Below are positions 62,190-64,000 of a stretch of DNA of 64,000 nucleotides, in pieces. The notes under the pieces are model-generated. The model saw only the letters and a program-made list of their open reading frames with translations. It ran no database searches and had not been told where the DNA came from. Location of the stretch: the NCBI RefSeq assembly GCF_002091985.1, contig NZ_MKKX01000017.1, positions 310,001-374,000 on the forward strand, written 5' to 3'. This stretch comes from Rhodococcus sp. 1163 (lineage in GTDB: Bacteria; Actinomycetota; Actinomycetes; Mycobacteriales; Mycobacteriaceae). How positions within the stretch are numbered: the stretch's first letter is position 1; each line of letters begins with the position of its first letter. Both the position numbers and the translations under genes were made by a program.

Positions 62190-64000
<1,811 letters not shown>

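Overview
The window is a chromosomal stretch of a high-GC actinobacterium of the order Mycobacteriales, most likely a Rhodococcus. The reasons are frequent GTG starts, 4-nt ATGA/GTGA overlaps between genes, a mycobacterial-type integration host factor, mycobacterial-type FadB/FadA, a tuberculostearate-type methylase pair, a KstR-like operator, and gene order resembling M. tuberculosis Rv3710-Rv3722c (leuA, murT, gatD, recR, ybaB, an SRPBCC gene, a FAD oxidase, a cyclopropane-synthase-like methyltransferase, dnaX, aspartate aminotransferase). I see no transposase, integrase, phage gene, CRISPR array or rRNA.

Layout. 1-11.8 kb: the 3' part of leuA; a trio of SHOCT/DUF6325/PLDc_N envelope-type genes; a LysR-EamA divergent pair; a ketosteroid isomerase behind a KstR-like operator; murT-gatD (lipid II amidation); recR-ybaB; a two-gene lipid methylation operon. 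11.9-20.4 kb: a lipid or terpenoid oxidation region with two MpaB/DUF2236 oxygenase-like genes, a TetR regulator with a double operator, an acyl-CoA-binding protein, an FdhF/YdeP-like molybdoenzyme, an aldehyde dehydrogenase and an acyl-CoA ligase. 20.7-31.6 kb: a non-gmk-linked mIHF, a cation/proton antiporter with its regulatory subunit, a broken GntR gene, fadB-fadA, dnaX and a helicase-associated protein. 31.6-43.6 kb: HhH-GPD glycosylase, PhoU, YnfA, secretory lipase, TetR/MFS efflux pair with twin operators, aspartate aminotransferase, SRP RNA, tRNA-Ser(GGA), a 3-hydroxybutyrate dehydrogenase/MHS transporter operon with a LysR regulator, and an Rv2466c-like thioredoxin-fold protein.

43.6-53.4 kb is the most interesting part. 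An ECF sigma factor, its zinc anti-sigma factor and a FAD/disulfide oxidoreductase form one overlapping operon. Around it lie a methyltransferase, a CDP-alcohol phosphatidyltransferase, a TVP38/TMEM64 membrane protein, a YnjBCD-like ABC importer and a radical SAM protein. The gene set parallels the uncharacterised E. coli ydjXYZ-ynjABCDEF cluster. Three upstream regions carry the same GGAA(C/G)-N19-GTT element; at the sigma and radical SAM genes it sits 8 nt before a GTG, as expected for a leaderless transcript. I read this as a self-activating ECF regulon around a poorly described pathway of import, redox and possibly lipid headgroup chemistry.

53.5-64 kb: a queuosine salvage set (gluQRS, a YhhQ-type transporter and, at the far end, tgt), glutamate decarboxylase with a small membrane partner, a membrane alpha/beta-hydrolase, an alkyl sulfatase, an apparent MerR gene remnant and a flavin-binding split-barrel protein. 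Both window ends cut genes (leuA on the left, tgt on the right).
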